A stretch of 64,000 bases of DNA from Arcobacter lacus (GTDB lineage Bacteria; Campylobacterota; Campylobacteria; Campylobacterales; Arcobacteraceae): NCBI RefSeq assembly GCF_003063295.1, contig NZ_MUXF01000001.1:124001-188000 (forward strand). The letters are read 5' to 3'. The notes beneath the pieces are model-generated. The model was given only the letters and a program-made list of their open reading frames with translations, did not search any database and was not told where the DNA came from. Below, piece after piece: positions 1 to 10,443 of this stretch. The translations under genes were made by a program, and so were the position numbers. Within the stretch, counting starts at the first letter, position 1; each line of letters opens with the position of its first letter.

Positions 1-125
1 AAAAGTTGAGAAATATTTATCTCTTTATTTTCAATTTTTTTTAATAATTGTAAAAGTTCTTGATTTTTTTGATTGAAGTGAGAATCAGCTACAAAAATAG
101 CCTCATCTTTAATTTGAAGATTCAT
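1..125 (-). CDS. LpxH-like metallophosphoesterase (5' part only)
   Basis: Only the first 41 codons are inside the window; the gene runs off the left edge. The N-terminus reads through AIFVADSHFN, the first metal-binding motif (D-x-H) of calcineurin-like phosphoesterases, in the form found in the UDP-2,3-diacylglucosamine hydrolase-like proteins of Campylobacterota. Such enzymes would act in lipid A synthesis at the inner membrane. The ATG lies 12 bases after the greA stop, so the two are probably cotranscribed. The family is likely; the exact substrate cannot be judged from this fragment. Confidence 0.65.
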   Translation of the reverse strand, partial: MNLQIKDEAIFVADSHFNQKNQELLQLLKKIENKEINISQL

Positions 126-137
126 CGGCTATTTTCT

Positions 138-626
138 TTATAAACTTATCTCTTTGTAATAAACTTTTAAGATTTCAAAAGTTTTAGCTCCACCAGGAAG
201 TGTTGCATTTAATTCATCACCTGCTTCTTTTCCCATAAGTTGTTTTGCTAAAGGTGAATTAAAAGATATCATTCCTTTTTCAGCACTTGATTCTACTCCA
301 CCAACTATTGTGTAAGTAAATTCTTCATCTGTATCGACATCAACTAAGTCAATAGTTGACCCAAAACTTACTCTATCATGAGGTAAAGTTGTTGGATCAA
401 TAATAACTGCCTTTGAAATTACTGCATTTAACTCTGCAATTTGAATGTCAATTAACTTTAATTTTTCTTTTGCAGAGTGATATTCGGCATTTTCTTTTAA
501 ATCGCCTAACTGTCTAGCTTCATCTAATGCAATTACAGTTTCAGGTCTTTCTGTTTTTTTCAAAAAATCTAATTCTGCTGTTACTTTATTATAACCTGCT
601 AGGGTCATTGGTTCCTTTTCCATCAC
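138..626 (-). CDS. greA: Transcription elongation factor GreA
   Basis: GreA binds the secondary channel of RNA polymerase and stimulates cleavage of backtracked transcripts. The 162-residue length is normal for the family. The N-terminal coiled coil carries GDLKENAEYH at residues 41-50; D42 and E45 are the tip acids that coordinate the catalytic magnesium. The C-terminal FKBP-like half contains the SPLAKQLMGK stretch. Two adjacent ATG codons open the gene, so the start is uncertain by one codon. It probably leads the operon with the LpxH-like gene that follows on the same strand. Confidence 0.96.
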   Translation of the reverse strand: MMEKEPMTLAGYNKVTAELDFLKKTERPETVIALDEARQLGDLKENAEYHSAKEKLKLIDIQIAELNAVISKAVIIDPTTLPHDRVSFGSTIDLVDVDTDEEFTYTIVGGVESSAEKGMISFNSPLAKQLMGKEAGDELNATLPGGAKTFEILKVYYKEISL

Positions 627-685
627 ATCTCCAATAAATATATTTGTGATATAATAGCCAAAAATTTGTAAAGAAGAAGTTTAGT

Positions 686-1345
686 ATGAAATATGATAGA
701 ACAATAAAACTATTTGGACAAGAAACATTTGATAAGTTTAAAGATGTGAAATTAATACTATTTGGTGTTGGAGGAGTTGGTAGTTTTGCTCTTGATGCAC
801 TATATAATACGGGAATTACAAATATCACTATAGTTGATTTTGATACATATGAAGATTCAAATATGAATAGACAATTAGGAAGCCACGGAAATATAGGAAG
901 AATAAAAGTTGAAGTATTAAAAGAAAAATATCCAGAAATTACTCCAATTCATGTAAAAGTTACTCCTGAATGGATTGATAACTTCGATTTTTCATCTTAT
1001 GATTATATTTTAGATGCAATTGATGATATAAAACCTAAAGTTCATTTGATTAAAAAACATTTTACAAAAGTTATAAGTACAAGTGGAGGAGCAAAAAGAA
1101 TAGATGCTACTAAACTTGAATATATATCTATTTGGGATACTTATAACGACCAATTTATAAAAAAAGTAAGAACTGAATTAAAAAATCAAGGCTTTAAAAA
1201 GAAGTTTAAAGTTATCTTTTCATCAGAAGTTCCTTTATGTATCGAAAAAGGAAGTTTTGAAGGAGTTACTGCTTCTTTTGGTTTAATGATGGCATCTGTA
1301 ACAGTTCAAAAACTATTAAAAAAAATAAAAAAAGCTAAAGATTAG
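686..1345 (+). CDS. tcdA: tRNA threonylcarbamoyladenosine dehydratase (ThiF/MoeB/HesA family)
   Basis: The TcdA/CsdL family uses ATP to cyclise t6A37 of tRNA to ct6A. The nucleotide-binding loop GVGGVGS is at residues 27-33, the acidic D51/D53 follow the second strand, and N61-R62 correspond to the conserved Asn-Arg of E1-like enzymes. A TSGGAKRID stretch and a late FSSEVP segment match the E. coli TcdA pattern. No catalytic E1-type cysteine loop is evident, which fits a dehydratase rather than a sulfur-carrier activating enzyme. It is divergent from greA, with a 59-base gap that must hold both promoters. At 219 residues it is slightly shorter than E. coli TcdA. Confidence 0.85.
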   Translation: MKYDRTIKLFGQETFDKFKDVKLILFGVGGVGSFALDALYNTGITNITIVDFDTYEDSNMNRQLGSHGNIGRIKVEVLKEKYPEITPIHVKVTPEWIDNFDFSSYDYILDAIDDIKPKVHLIKKHFTKVISTSGGAKRIDATKLEYISIWDTYNDQFIKKVRTELKNQGFKKKFKVIFSSEVPLCIEKGSFEGVTASFGLMMASVTVQKLLKKIKKAKD

Positions 1346-1395
1346 TTAAAGTTTTAAAATTATATAATAAATCACTTACACAATAAAGGATTTTC

Positions 1396-2304
1396 ATGAG
1401 CGGTATTAGTGGTAGTGTTGAACAAATGACACAAGGTCATTTGAGAAATGTTCAACAGTTAGCAGTATTTTACACTGGTCATAATAATATTTACGCAATC
1501 AATATAGCGAAAGTTAAAGCTTTTATTATAACAGAAGAAGTAGCTATAAATGATACACCTAAAGATTCCGATATAATAGCTGGAATAGCAACAATTAGAG
1601 GTGAACCTGTAACTTTAATAAATCTTGACGCTTGGCTTGGATTAAGAGCATTAGATGTTAAAGAATATAAACTAATTATTTTTTGTGAATTCAATCATAA
1701 AAAAATTGGTTTTTTAGTTAAAGATATGCTTGATATTGTTGAAAAAACAACTCAAGAATTAAGACATACAGAAGAAACAAACTCTAAAATTACATATACA
1801 ACTTATGTTAAAGTAAATAACAAAGATGAATTATGTACAGTATTTAATGCTGAACAACTTTTAAGAGACATCAAATGGACAGATGACGGAGATGATGATG
1901 TTAGAAAATATGTAGGAGAAGAACTACACTCAAATAAAGTAGTTTTAGCAGCTGAAGATTCTGGTGTTGCAAGAGAAGTTCTAACGAAATTTTTCCAAAA
2001 AGCTGGAGTTAGATATGAAGTTTATGCAAATGGTGGACTTCTAATATCAAGACTTGAAGAACTAAATCCTTCAGAAGTGGGAATGGTAGTTACAGATATT
2101 GAAATGCCAGGAACTGATGGTTATCAGGTTGCTTCATTTATTAAAAACAACAATAAATATTCACATATTCCAGTAATTGTAAACTCATCTATGACAACAG
2201 ATGCAGTAAGAGGAAAAATGAATCAAATTGGAGTTGATGGATTTGTTGGAAAAACTGACATTTCTACTTTATATGATTTAACAAAAAGATTTCTTATAAG
2301 ATGA
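1396..2304 (+). CDS. cheV: Chemotaxis coupling/response regulator CheV
   Basis: This protein has a CheW-like coupling domain (about residues 17-165) followed by a receiver domain (about 178-302). It joins chemoreceptors to CheA and adjusts signalling by phosphorylation. In the receiver, E191-D192 form the acidic pocket, D234 in VTDIEMPG is the phosphoacceptor, and the KTD near residue 285 supplies the conserved Lys. A clear AAAGGA site precedes the ATG. It stands alone downstream of tcdA and ends in a perfect hairpin shared with argH. Campylobacterota usually have one to three CheV paralogues; which one this is cannot be told here. Confidence 0.95.
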   Translation: MSGISGSVEQMTQGHLRNVQQLAVFYTGHNNIYAINIAKVKAFIITEEVAINDTPKDSDIIAGIATIRGEPVTLINLDAWLGLRALDVKEYKLIIFCEFNHKKIGFLVKDMLDIVEKTTQELRHTEETNSKITYTTYVKVNNKDELCTVFNAEQLLRDIKWTDDGDDDVRKYVGEELHSNKVVLAAEDSGVAREVLTKFFQKAGVRYEVYANGGLLISRLEELNPSEVGMVVTDIEMPGTDGYQVASFIKNNNKYSHIPVIVNSSMTTDAVRGKMNQIGVDGFVGKTDISTLYDLTKRFLIR

Positions 2305-2320
2305 GTTTTTCTCATCTTAT
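2296..2320. terminator. Bidirectional terminator hairpin between cheV and argH
   Basis: A perfect 10-base stem (ATAAGATGAG with CTCATCTTAT) encloses a five-T loop. It overlaps the cheV stop codon and lies just past the argH stop. T-rich sequence follows on the plus strand, so it can end both convergent transcripts. Confidence 0.8.
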
Positions 2321-2327
2321 TTCATTT

Positions 2328-3716
2328 TTACTTTTTTAACCACTCTTCAAAATATTTTATTTGATTTTCTGTTTGAATAGTAGAAGTTCCACCAAATGAA
2401 TTTCTTGCATTCATTGAGTTTCTTAAATCTAAATACATAACAATTTCATCACTTATATTTTTTAATTCATCATTTGCTTTTCTAATTTCATCTATGTTTA
2501 ATTCACTAATATCTTTATTTAATGTATTTGCAAGAGACACAACATCTTTTGTAATATAATAAGCAGTTCTAAATGGCATATTTTGTTTTTGAACTAAATA
2601 ATCAGCTAAATCTGTTGCTGTTAAATGCCCTATTTTAGAAGCTTGTTCCATTTTCTCAACATTTACAATCATAGTTTTTATAACTTCATTTAAAATTGAA
2701 ATTGAAATTTCAACAGTTTTAACTGAATCAAAAACTCCCTCTTTATCTTCTTGAGTATCTTTATTGTAAGCTAATGGTAAACCTTTCATTACAGTTAAAA
2801 GTGAAATTAAGTTTCCATAAACTCGACCTGTTTTTCCTCTTAAAAGTTCTGGAACATCAGGATTTTTCTTTTGTGGCATAATTGAGCTTGTTGTTGCATA
2901 TTCATCACTCATTCTTACAAATTGGAACTCATAAGATGACCATAATATTAATTCTTCTGAAATTCTACTAATATGCATCATTGTGGTACTTATATTAAAT
3001 AAAATTTCTAAAGCAAAATCTCTATCTGAAACAGTATCCATTGCATGTAAAGTTGGAGAAATAAATCCTAACTTTTCACTGCTTGAAAATCTATCAATAT
3101 TATGAGGAGTTCCTGCAAGTGCAGCACTTCCTAAAGGACAATAGTTATTTCTATCATAAGAACTTTCAAATCTTTCATAATCTCTTTTAAACATATTTGC
3201 ATAAGCTAATAAGTGAAAACCAAAATTAAGAGGTTGTGCATGTTGTAAATGTGTCATTCCTGGAATTAAAGTTGTTGTATATTTACTTGCAACGTTTACA
3301 AAAGTCTCAATTAATTCTTTTAATTGCTCTTTTATACTTAAAGATTTATCCTGAACATAAAGTCTAAAATCTGTTGCAACTTGGTCATTTCTACTTCGTG
3401 CAGTATGAAGTCTTTTCCCAGGTTCTCCTATAATTTCAGTAAGTCTTGTTTCAACAGCCATATGAATATCTTCATAAGCTAAAGAAAATTTAAATTCGCC
3501 ACTTTCAATCTCTTTTTTAACTTGCAAAAGTCCAGTTTCAATTGCTTTTTGTTCTTCACTTGTTAAAATACCTTGTTGAGCTAACATTTGTGAATGAGCA
3601 ATACTACCTCTAATATCTTGAGCATAAAGTTCTTTATCAAACATTATTGAAGCATTGAACTCATCTAAAATTTGTGCATTTGTATTTTTTAAAATTTGAT
3701 TATTTTGATTTGACAT
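2328..3716 (-). CDS. argH: Argininosuccinate lyase
   Basis: It cleaves argininosuccinate to arginine and fumarate, the last step of arginine synthesis, as a cytosolic tetramer. The fumarase/aspartase superfamily signature [10 protein letters not shown] sits at about residues 277-286. The upstream HTARSRND and TPGMTH-like blocks (here [11 protein letters not shown]) carry substrate-binding residues. The 462-residue length is typical. A GGAAAG site precedes the ATG. It is monocistronic here, convergent with cheV and divergent from a diguanylate cyclase gene. Confidence 0.97.
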   Translation of the reverse strand: MSNQNNQILKNTNAQILDEFNASIMFDKELYAQDIRGSIAHSQMLAQQGILTSEEQKAIETGLLQVKKEIESGEFKFSLAYEDIHMAVETRLTEIIGEPGKRLHTARSRNDQVATDFRLYVQDKSLSIKEQLKELIETFVNVASKYTTTLIPGMTHLQHAQPLNFGFHLLAYANMFKRDYERFESSYDRNNYCPLGSAALAGTPHNIDRFSSSEKLGFISPTLHAMDTVSDRDFALEILFNISTTMMHISRISEELILWSSYEFQFVRMSDEYATTSSIMPQKKNPDVPELLRGKTGRVYGNLISLLTVMKGLPLAYNKDTQEDKEGVFDSVKTVEISISILNEVIKTMIVNVEKMEQASKIGHLTATDLADYLVQKQNMPFRTAYYITKDVVSLANTLNKDISELNIDEIRKANDELKNISDEIVMYLDLRNSMNARNSFGGTSTIQTENQIKYFEEWLKK

Positions 3717-3790
3717 TCGCTTTCCTAATAAAAATTAAGTTATCATTATAACACAAGTTTATAATATAAATTTAAAGGCTAAATTGCTTT

Positions 3791-5038
3791 ATGGAAAATA
3801 TTAAAGAGATAACAAAAAATACACTTTCTGAGTTAAAAAATCAGAATTTAGAGACGACTCCTGAAAATTATTTTATAGAGTTTAAAAAACAAGCTGATAG
3901 TTTAGATGTAAAATTAAATGAATTTAAACTTTTCGATAAAATAAAAAATTCTTTGACAACAGATGAAAAAAGTCAATTAAAAATGGATTCATTTAATAAA
4001 TTAGCAGCTGTTTTAACAAAAAGAACAACATCCGAAGAGTTAAGATCTTTAATTGAAGTATTTAATGATATTTTAACTCCTTCTATTAATTTCGAATATA
4101 TAGAGAATATAGAAGGATTTATTTGTGAGATTATGAAAAATCCTAAAAAACTTACAAATAAAAATACTATTTTTAAATTAAAAGAATTTGCAAACCAAAG
4201 AATTGATGCCGATAGAAAAGTTTTAAGAGATAAAACAAATGATATTGTAAAATTAACCTCTTTAATGAGTAGATATTTTGATAAAACTTTAAATGACAGT
4301 GATTCTTCAACAGATGAAATCACAAAAATAAAAGATGATTTAGTAAGTCTAAATATTTCAAACTCTTCACATAGAGAATTAAGAGTTGTTCAAAAAAAAC
4401 TTATAGATACGATTTATAAAATTGAAAACTCTATAAAAGAAAATAATAAAATTCTTTCAAATAATATAGAAAAATTCAAATTTTTAAATAGACAGATTGA
4501 AGAGTTACAAAAAGAACTTATTTTGGTGAAAGAAGAACAACAATTTGATTTTTTAACATCACTATTAAATCGAAGAGCTTATCAAGAAGAAGTTAAAAAA
4601 GTAGAAAAACAATTTGCTATTTTTGGTTCAGACTTTGCAATAGTTTTTATAGATATTGATCATTTTAAAAATATAAATGATGTTTATGGTCATGCTTGTG
4701 GAGATGCGATTTTGAAAAATTTTGCATCTATTTTAAAAGACTTAACAAGAAAAGAAGACATCATTTCAAGATATGGAGGAGAAGAGTTTGTTGCACTTAT
4801 AAATTATCAAAGTGAAACTGAAATACAAAGATATGTAAAAAGAGTAAAAACAGCTCTACAAAATCATGTATTTATATATAAAACTCAACAATTACAAATA
4901 GAATTTTCAGCAGGTGTAGCTTTTAGAAATAAATATAGCTCATTTGCGGAAGCAGAAGCTAGTGCTGATAAACTACTTTATAAAGCAAAAAACAAAGGTA
5001 GAGACAAAGTAATTTTTGATGATGGTATAGAGTTATAA
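3791..5038 (+). CDS. Diguanylate cyclase (GGDEF domain)
   Basis: The C-terminal GGDEF domain (about residues 250-413) carries an intact active-site GGEEF at 329-333. A product-inhibition I-site, RKED, lies at 320-323, exactly five residues upstream. It should therefore make c-di-GMP and be feedback inhibited. The N-terminal 240 residues have no membrane segment and look helical, with a coiled-coil stretch (about 190-245) leading into the domain. They match no sensor family that I recognise. The protein is cytoplasmic. The AAAGG site is about 13 bases from the ATG, a long spacing. The gene ends one base before the convergent CBS-domain gene. Confidence 0.9.
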   Translation: MENIKEITKNTLSELKNQNLETTPENYFIEFKKQADSLDVKLNEFKLFDKIKNSLTTDEKSQLKMDSFNKLAAVLTKRTTSEELRSLIEVFNDILTPSINFEYIENIEGFICEIMKNPKKLTNKNTIFKLKEFANQRIDADRKVLRDKTNDIVKLTSLMSRYFDKTLNDSDSSTDEITKIKDDLVSLNISNSSHRELRVVQKKLIDTIYKIENSIKENNKILSNNIEKFKFLNRQIEELQKELILVKEEQQFDFLTSLLNRRAYQEEVKKVEKQFAIFGSDFAIVFIDIDHFKNINDVYGHACGDAILKNFASILKDLTRKEDIISRYGGEEFVALINYQSETEIQRYVKRVKTALQNHVFIYKTQQLQIEFSAGVAFRNKYSSFAEAEASADKLLYKAKNKGRDKVIFDDGIEL

Positions 5039-5039
5039 A

Positions 5040-5663
5040 TTACGACCAAAGTTGTAACTTTGGAAGATGTGAAACAGCCTTTAAAATATCAGTTTTAGAA
5101 ACAATCCCCATTAAAATATCGTTTTCATCAACAATTGGGATTGCATCTAATTTTAAGTCTAACATAATTTGAACAACTCTTCTAACATCAGATTCTGGTT
5201 CAGCTGTTATAATCTCAGGAAGATAAATATCATCTATTTTTCTTTTCAAAATTTCTTTAGCATTTTCAATATCATCCATTAAAAGATTTAAAATAACTTT
5301 TTTATTTACAATTCCAATTATTTTTTTACCAAAAGCTGTTATTGGAATTTGATGCACTTTCTTACTTTTAATGATATTATATACATCTTCTATTGTTGAT
5401 TTATTATCCATATAAACTACATCTTTAGTCATAATATCTTTTATATGGTAAACAGGCTCTAAAGTATCAATATTTGCTACTTTTTTATATGAATCTAAAA
5501 AATCTTGTTTTTGTTGTTTATTTAATTCGCTAGAAAAATCCTGTATTAGACCTTCTTTAGGGTCAAATTTTACAGAATCAGCTTCTTCTACATTTTGTAA
5601 ATTATATAAATTATCTGATGTACTTCTAAATCCAACTGTACCATTATTATATATTGTAAACAA
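5040..5663 (-). CDS. CBS-domain pair protein
   Basis: Two CBS motifs occupy about residues 74-130 (IKDIMTKDVVYMD onward) and 143-205, forming one Bateman module that would bind an adenine nucleotide. The first 70 residues are not recognised. No catalytic or transport domain is attached, so it is probably a stand-alone energy or nucleotide sensor; its partner is unknown. The start is TTG, supported by AAAAAAGGAATTTTAG just upstream. It lies convergent with the diguanylate cyclase, whose stop is one base away. Confidence 0.85.
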   Translation of the reverse strand: MFTIYNNGTVGFRSTSDNLYNLQNVEEADSVKFDPKEGLIQDFSSELNKQQKQDFLDSYKKVANIDTLEPVYHIKDIMTKDVVYMDNKSTIEDVYNIIKSKKVHQIPITAFGKKIIGIVNKKVILNLLMDDIENAKEILKRKIDDIYLPEIITAEPESDVRRVVQIMLDLKLDAIPIVDENDILMGIVSKTDILKAVSHLPKLQLWS

Positions 5664-5737
5664 CTAAAATTCCTTTTTTAAAGATTATTGAATATGATAA
5701 TATAAATTACTTAATCTACAGTTAATATAAATGTCAT

Positions 5738-5776
5738 AAAAAAAAGGGAAGTCACAAAAAGTAACTCCCCTTTTTT
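5738..5776 (-). terminator. Rho-independent terminator after nifU
   Basis: AAAGGGAAGT and ACTCCCCTTT form a stem with one mismatch around an 11-base loop, flanked by A and T runs. It follows the nifU stop on the minus strand and separates the nifSU operon from the CBS gene. Confidence 0.75.
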
Positions 5777-5795
5777 AATAAACTATTACTTCTAT

Positions 5796-6776
5796 TTAGA
5801 TTGGTAAAACTCTTATATTATCATCAATTTTTTGTTGTAAAACTGATTCTATTGCATATAATGTTCCTGTACTTCCAGATGCACAACCAGAACACGAACC
5901 TAAATATCTAATATACAAATCGTAGTGTGGTAAATTTTCTTTTATATCAATAATTTCCATATTTCCACCATCCATTACAAGCATAGGTCTAATATCTTCA
6001 TCAAGAACACTATCAATTGCTTTTATTCTTTGAACTAATGTCATTTCACCAAATGATATAGTTCCAGAGGCACTTGCATTCGCAGCATTTTTAAGTTTTT
6101 CTTGCTCCATTTCAGCTCTTACATCTTTTAAAATATCAACCAAATATATATCTTTTTCTTCATGTCCACCAGGTCTAATACATGATTTACAAAATGCTCC
6201 AGCTTTTGTATAATCAGTTATTTCTTCAACTGTTTTTAAATTATTTATTCTAATAACTTCTTTTAATGTTGCTAATGAAACTCTTGCACACTCACAAACA
6301 ATCTGTTCTTCTTCAAAAGAGTCAATATCAACTCCCTTGTATTCAGCTGCAGCTTTTTTAATAACATCATAAGCCATAACTGAACAGTGCATTTTTTGAG
6401 GTGGAACAGCTGGCGTTTCTGGATTATCTCTTAAGGCAAATTCAACATCAATATTTGTAATTTTTACAGCTTCATCAACTGTTTTTCCAATACAAAGTTC
6501 AGCCATAACATCTGAAGATGCAATTGCAGTACCGCATCCAAAAGATTTAAATTTTGATTCTAAAATTTTATGCGTTTTTTCATCAACTGCCCAATAAAGT
6601 CTAACAGCATCACCACATGATTCAGCTCCAAAATCAGCAACAATTAATTTTGCGCCAAGTTCAGCTGCTCTTTCTTCAGTGATTTCACCTTGGTGTTTTG
6701 GATTATTCATTCTATTTACAACTTGATTTGAGTATTCATCCCAAATTGAACCACTAATTAAACTATTTTTTGCCAT
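5796..6776 (-). CDS. nifU: Fe-S cluster scaffold NifU (three-domain)
   Basis: NifU is the scaffold on which NifS-derived sulfur and iron assemble into clusters. Three domains are visible. The IscU-like part has cluster ligands C54, C81 and C131. The central BFD-like ferredoxin part has C161, C163, C196 and C199 for a permanent [2Fe-2S] cluster. The C-terminal NifU domain has the C295-S-G-C298 motif. At 326 residues it is full length for the Campylobacterota housekeeping NifU. No nitrogenase genes are nearby, so the role is general maturation. It follows nifS by 30 bases in the same operon. Confidence 0.96.
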   Translation of the reverse strand: MAKNSLISGSIWDEYSNQVVNRMNNPKHQGEITEERAAELGAKLIVADFGAESCGDAVRLYWAVDEKTHKILESKFKSFGCGTAIASSDVMAELCIGKTVDEAVKITNIDVEFALRDNPETPAVPPQKMHCSVMAYDVIKKAAAEYKGVDIDSFEEEQIVCECARVSLATLKEVIRINNLKTVEEITDYTKAGAFCKSCIRPGGHEEKDIYLVDILKDVRAEMEQEKLKNAANASASGTISFGEMTLVQRIKAIDSVLDEDIRPMLVMDGGNMEIIDIKENLPHYDLYIRYLGSCSGCASGSTGTLYAIESVLQQKIDDNIRVLPI

Positions 6777-6806
6777 TTATTTTTCCTTTAAATATTCTTC
6801 AAATTT

Positions 6807-8027
<1,221 letters not shown>

Positions 8028-8056
8028 TTAAAAAATTTTCTTGTATTCTATTTAAA

Positions 8057-8077
8057 ATAGGATAAATTTTGTCTTAA
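8057..8077. promoter_or_regulatory. Candidate operator 1, nifS side
   Basis: An inverted repeat: ATAGGATAA, three bases, TTGTCTTAA. The two arms match at six of nine positions. It sits at about the -35 position of the likely nifS promoter, with TAGAAT on the minus strand at 8045-8050, so bound protein should block RNA polymerase. The same element recurs at 8189-8209. The regulator is unknown; an Rrf2/IscR-type Fe-S sensor is an inference from the genes served. Confidence 0.6.
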
Positions 8078-8140
8078 TTAACTACTTAATTAAAGTAAGA
8101 TGATATTTTATCATCAATAGCATTAATTTTTTAAGATTTA

Positions 8141-8169
8141 TTGAATTATATGCCTTTACATTGTATACT
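8141..8169 (+). promoter_or_regulatory. Sigma-70-type promoter of the suf operon
   Basis: TTGAAT at 8141-8146 and TATACT at 8164-8169 are separated by 17 bases, an excellent vegetative promoter for this AT-rich genome. Transcription would start near 8176, leaving a leader of about 57 bases before the sufB ATG at 8233. It runs through the upstream TTG at 8161, which argues against that codon as a start. Confidence 0.65.
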
Positions 8170-8188
8170 AAATATGATAATATTCCAA

Positions 8189-8209
8189 ATAGGATAATTT
8201 TTGTCTTAT
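8189..8209. promoter_or_regulatory. Candidate operator 2, sufB side
   Basis: ATAGGATAA, three bases, TTGTCTTAT: a 9-3-9 inverted repeat with seven of nine arm positions matching. It agrees with operator 1 (8057-8077) at 19 of 21 positions. It lies about 13 to 33 bases downstream of the predicted suf transcription start, a position typical of repression. Confidence 0.65.
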
Positions 8210-8232
8210 TTAAAAAACTAGATGGAGCAGTC

Positions 8233-9669
8233 ATGAGTGACAATCAACAAATACATGACGTAATAAACAAAGAATATAAATTAGGATTTGAAACTTTAGT
8301 TCAAAGTGATACTTTTGAAAAAGGTTTAAATGAAGATGTTATAAGAGCAATTAGTGCAAAAAAGGATGAACCTTCTTGGCTTTTAGATTTTAGATTAAAG
8401 GCTTATGAAAAATGGTTAAAAATGGAAGAGCCAACTTGGGCGAACTTAAAATATCCAAAAATTGATTACCAAGATATAGCTTATTATTCAGCACCTAAAA
8501 GAGCTTTGAATTCACTTGATGAAGTTGACCCAGAAATTTTAAAAACTTATGAGAAACTTGGAATTCCACTTGAAGAGCAAAAACAGTTAGCTGGTGTTGC
8601 AGTTGATGCAGTATTTGATTCAGTTTCTGTAAAAACAACTTATCAAGAAGAACTTGAAAAATTAGGAATTATATTTTGTTCAATTAGTGAAGCAGCACAC
8701 AAATATCCAGAACTTGTAAAAAATTATTTAGCAAGTGTTGTTCCAACTGTTGATAATTATTTTTCCTGTTTAAATAGTGCAGTATTTACAGATGGAAGTT
8801 TTGTATATATTCCACCAAATACAAGATGTCCAATGGAACTTTCAACTTATTTTAGAATAAATGCTTTAAATACAGGACAATTTGAAAGAACTTTAATAAT
8901 CTGTGATGAAAATAGTTATGTATCTTATAATGAAGGTTGTTCTGCTCCAACAAGAGATGAAAGACAACTTCACGCAGCAGTTGTTGAATTATGTGCATTA
9001 AAAAATGCTCATATAAAATATTCAACTATTCAAAACTGGTTTCCAGGAGATGATAAAGGAAAAGGTGGAATATTAAATTTTGTTACTAAAAGAGGTTTGT
9101 GTAAAGGAGATAATTCAAAAATATCTTGGACACAAGTTGAAACTGGAAGTGCAATAACTTGGAAATATCCATCTTGTGTACTTCAAGGAGATAATAGTGT
9201 TGGAGAGTTTTATTCAGTTGCTATTGCTTCAAAATCTCAACAAGCAGATACTGGAACAAAAATGATTCATCTTGGAAAAAATACAAAATCAACTATTATT
9301 TCAAAAGGTATTTCAGCAATGCATGGAATAAATGGATATAGAGGACTTGTAAAAGTTGGAAAAAATGCACAAAATGCAAGAAATATATCTGAATGTGACT
9401 CACTTTTAATAGGACACAAATGTCAAGCTCATACATATCCATATCATGAAATAAGAAATAGTAGTGCAAATATAGAGCATGAAGCAACAACTTCAAAAAT
9501 ATCTGATGAACAACTTTTTTACTTAAATCAAAGAGGAATTGATGAAGAAAATGCGATAGCTATGATAGTGAATGGTTTTTGTAAAGAGGTTTTAAAAGAG
9601 TTACCAATGGAGTTTGCTGCTGAGGCAAAAGAGTTATTAAATATATCACTTGAAGGAAGTGTGGGGTAA
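8233..9669 (+). CDS. sufB: Fe-S cluster assembly protein SufB
   Basis: SufB is the scaffold subunit of the SufBCD complex, on which clusters are built under iron limitation or oxidative stress. The protein shows the SufB beta-helix core and the C-terminal motif with E-rich [13 protein letters not shown], matched in SufD. The frame is open from a TTG at 8161, but I choose the ATG at 8233 (478 residues). It has a GGAG site eight bases upstream, and the TTG lies on the -10 of a good promoter with an operator between them. sufC follows after three bases. Confidence 0.95.
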   Translation: MSDNQQIHDVINKEYKLGFETLVQSDTFEKGLNEDVIRAISAKKDEPSWLLDFRLKAYEKWLKMEEPTWANLKYPKIDYQDIAYYSAPKRALNSLDEVDPEILKTYEKLGIPLEEQKQLAGVAVDAVFDSVSVKTTYQEELEKLGIIFCSISEAAHKYPELVKNYLASVVPTVDNYFSCLNSAVFTDGSFVYIPPNTRCPMELSTYFRINALNTGQFERTLIICDENSYVSYNEGCSAPTRDERQLHAAVVELCALKNAHIKYSTIQNWFPGDDKGKGGILNFVTKRGLCKGDNSKISWTQVETGSAITWKYPSCVLQGDNSVGEFYSVAIASKSQQADTGTKMIHLGKNTKSTIISKGISAMHGINGYRGLVKVGKNAQNARNISECDSLLIGHKCQAHTYPYHEIRNSSANIEHEATTSKISDEQLFYLNQRGIDEENAIAMIVNGFCKEVLKELPMEFAAEAKELLNISLEGSVG

Positions 9670-9672
9670 ATT

Positions 9673-10443
9673 ATGAGTAAAAAATTATTATTAAAAATTG
9701 AAGATTTAAAAGTTAGTATAAAAGATAAAGAGATTTTAAAAGGTCTAAATTTAGAGATAAATGAAGGTGAAGTTCATGTTCTTATGGGAACAAATGGTGC
9801 AGGAAAATCAACTTTGGTAAAAACTTTAAGTGCTCATTATGACTGTGTTGTAAATGAAGGAAAAATCACTTATAAAAATAAAAACTTACTTGAAATGGAT
9901 GTTGCACAAAGAGCAAATGAAGGTATTTTTATGAGCTTTCAAAGTCCAGTTGAAGTTCCAGGAGTAAATAATAGCTATTTTTTAAAAACAGCTTTAAATG
10001 AAAAAAGAGTTTACCAAGGATTAGAACCAATTGATGCAATGGAGTTTTTAAAACATATAAAAGAAGAAACAGCAAAATTTAATATAGATAGAAAACTTCT
10101 ACAAAGAGATTTAAATGATGGTTTTAGTGGTGGAGAAAAGAAAAGAAATGAGTTAGTTCAACTTCTTATGTTGCAACCTGATTTGATTATGCTTGACGAA
10201 ATCGATAGTGGACTTGATGTTGATGCTATCAAAACTGTTGCAAATGTTATAAATTCTATGCTTGATGGAAAACGTTCTATTTTGATGATTACTCACTATG
10301 ATAGATTAATTGAATTAATAAAACCAGATTTTGTTCATATTTTAAATGATGGAAAAATAGCAAAAACAGGAGATTATAACTTAGCTTTAGAACTAGATGA
10401 AAAAGGTTATGAAGCAATAGGAATAAAAGATGAAAATAGATGA
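9673..10443 (+). CDS. sufC: Fe-S assembly ATPase SufC
   Basis: SufC is the ABC-type ATPase that drives conformational change in SufBCD. Walker A GTNGAGKST is at residues 39-47, the signature FSGGEKKR at 151-158, and Walker B LIMLDEIDSGLD follows near 170. The FSGGE form and the EIDSGLD ending are the usual SufC variants. The length of 256 is normal. It starts three bases after sufB and its end overlaps the start of sufD by 14 bases, so translation is coupled. Confidence 0.97.
   Translation: MSKKLLLKIEDLKVSIKDKEILKGLNLEINEGEVHVLMGTNGAGKSTLVKTLSAHYDCVVNEGKITYKNKNLLEMDVAQRANEGIFMSFQSPVEVPGVNNSYFLKTALNEKRVYQGLEPIDAMEFLKHIKEETAKFNIDRKLLQRDLNDGFSGGEKKRNELVQLLMLQPDLIMLDEIDSGLDVDAIKTVANVINSMLDGKRSILMITHYDRLIELIKPDFVHILNDGKIAKTGDYNLALELDEKGYEAIGIKDENR

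Noticed and set aside
3973-4323. Minus-strand open frame (116 codons) opposite the diguanylate cyclase
   Set aside because: The sense frame encodes the coherent N-terminal part of a GGDEF protein; the antisense frame has no start signals or family match.
8161-8232. N-terminal extension of SufB from a TTG codon
   Set aside because: The extension covers the predicted -10 and an operator and has no family similarity; the ATG at 8233 has a good ribosome binding site.
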